A stretch of 15,605 nucleotides of DNA, taken from NCBI GenBank assembly GCA_000437495.1, contig FR897800.1, forward strand, positions 5,063-20,667. Reading direction: 5' to 3'. Every line of letters starts with the position of its first letter. The first letter of the stretch is position 1. This stretch comes from Prevotella sp. CAG:485. GTDB taxonomy: Bacteria; Bacteroidota; Bacteroidia; Bacteroidales; Muribaculaceae. Made by a program: the position numbers and the translations under genes. Under the pieces are notes generated by a model. That model was not told where the DNA came from, did no database searches, and saw only the letters and a program-made list of their open reading frames with translations. Below, piece by piece: positions 14,623 to 15,605 of this stretch.

Positions 14623-15605
14623 TTGCGGCGGGGTATTAGTTTATGCACCAGGCGCGAGGCCACAGGCACGTTTTCGTTGTAGCAGATTACGCCCACATAC
14701 ACCGCCAACAACAGCGTGCGGAGGGTGTAGCTCAGCCACGGCATAGCGGGGAAGGCGCACAGCCATTCGCCGGTAACCCACAGCGCGGCGGCAAGCAGGG
14801 TGTAAAGGCCCATTATCTGCAGGTGATAGTTGATTTTATAGTAGCGCTGGCCCACGAAGTAGCTGAGCAGCATCACAGCGCCGTAGCTGATGAAGGCCGC
14901 CCATGCCGAGCCCATATAGCCGTTGGGGATGCCTATGGCTTTCACCAGCCAGATATTGAGCACCAGCATCAGCACGAAGCAGATGAGCGAGAAGTACATT
15001 CCCCACACGGTGCGATCCGTGAGCTTATACCACAGCGAGAGGTTGAAGAAGACGCCGAAGAAGAGCTCGGCCATCATCATCACCGGCACCACGCGCAGGC
15101 CGGCCCAGTAGGCGGGTGCCACAAAGTGCTTGAGCACAGGCAGATAGAACATTACGGCCAGGAAGATGGCCAGGCCGAAGAGTACGAAGAACTTCATGGC
15201 GTCGGCGTAGGCCGAGCGTTTGTCTTCACCGGCGTTGCGCGCCTGGGCAAAGATGAAGGGCTCGTAGGCATAGCGGAAGGCCTGCGTGAACATCACCATG
15301 ACAATGGCGATTTTGATGTTGGCGCCGTAAATGCCCACCATGGAGCGGGCGCTCTCGGGGTCGTGGGGGAAGAGATACGGTATCACTATCTGACCCATGT
15401 TCTGGCTGGCTATTCCGGCCACGCCAAGTATCAGCAGCGGCCACGAGTAACGGAGCATCCGGCGCAGCAACGGGGAAGAGAAGGTGTAACGGCGGCCGGT
15501 GAGCTGCGGCAAAAGCATCAGCAGCACGCAGAGGGTGGAGATGATGTTGGCCACGAAAATCCATCCTATGCCGAAGGCCTCGCCGCCGCAACCGTCGTAA
15601 AACCA
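14619..15605 (-). CDS. Wzx-like polysaccharide flippase, N-terminus cut by window edge
   Basis: Integral membrane protein of the MOP (oligosaccharide flippase) superfamily, which moves lipid-linked sugar units across the inner membrane. The frame is open to the right edge: 17 further codons (15555-15605) precede the internal GTG at 15554-15552, giving 328 visible residues, roughly the C-terminal two thirds of a ~480-500-residue family member. About eight or nine hydrophobic segments are visible, with the charged loop FRYAYEPFIFAQAR typical of Bacteroidetes flippases, and a basic C-terminus ending RRK. Its stop overlaps the ATP-grasp start by 4 nt. The substrate cannot be inferred. The true start and the operon promoter are outside the window. 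Confidence 0.88.
   Translation of the reverse strand, partial: WFYDGCGGEAFGIGWIFVANIISTLCVLLMLLPQLTGRRYTFSSPLLRRMLRYSWPLLILGVAGIASQNMGQIVIPYLFPHDPESARSMVGIYGANIKIAIVMVMFTQAFRYAYEPFIFAQARNAGEDKRSAYADAMKFFVLFGLAIFLAVMFYLPVLKHFVAPAYWAGLRVVPVMMMAELFFGVFFNLSLWYKLTDRTVWGMYFSLICFVLMLVLNIWLVKAIGIPNGYMGSAWAAFISYGAVMLLSYFVGQRYYKINYHLQIMGLYTLLAAALWVTGEWLCAFPAMPWLSYTLRTLLLAVYVGVICYNENVPVASRLVHKLIPRRK

Overview
The window looks like a chromosomal piece of a Bacteroidales bacterium, moderately GC-rich (Muribaculaceae or Prevotellaceae would fit, but the sequence does not fix the family). The evidence is the division/cell-wall order rsmH - ftsL-like - PBP with a C-terminal PASTA domain - murE, a promoter of the Bacteroidetes type (TTG, 20-nt spacer, TAnnTTTG) in front of rsmH, start codons without clear Shine-Dalgarno sequences, and a four-helix-bundle gene of a type common in this phylum. 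All genes except one are on the minus strand. There are no rRNA or tRNA genes, CRISPR arrays, transposases or integrases.

Layout from left to right. (1) 1-4516: start of a dcw cluster read right to left: rsmH (16S rRNA methyltransferase, GTG start), ftsL-like, ftsI-like transpeptidase and murE (cut by the left edge). mraZ, which normally precedes rsmH, is not there. (2) 4517-8190: an accessory stretch between two housekeeping blocks. It holds a plus-strand four-helix-bundle gene bracketed by degenerate 9-bp repeats, a lipoprotein serine hydrolase, a CPBP-family membrane protease, and an AT-rich orphan gene encoding a membrane-anchored protein made of two copies of an unknown domain. The orphan gene lies between two exact 18-bp direct repeats, one of which is the 3' end of the neighbouring glycosyltransferase gene. 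(3) 8192-15605: a tightly packed, probably co-transcribed run read right to left: Wzx-type flippase (cut by the right edge), ATP-grasp enzyme, small HAD phosphatase, mgtE, mutS and a GT4 glycosyltransferase. Junctions are 4- or 10-nt overlaps or gaps of 4-21 nt.

How the genes work together: block 1 makes and cross-links septal peptidoglycan. Block 3 combines surface-polysaccharide genes (flippase, ATP-grasp, HAD phosphatase, glycosyltransferase) with magnesium import and mismatch repair; the last two share transcription rather than an obvious pathway. The middle block shows two signs of gene-sized insertion: the 9-bp repeat arrays around the four-helix gene, and the 18-bp repeats around the orphan gene. 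These are the most interesting parts of the window. Neither insert carries a recognisable mobility enzyme.
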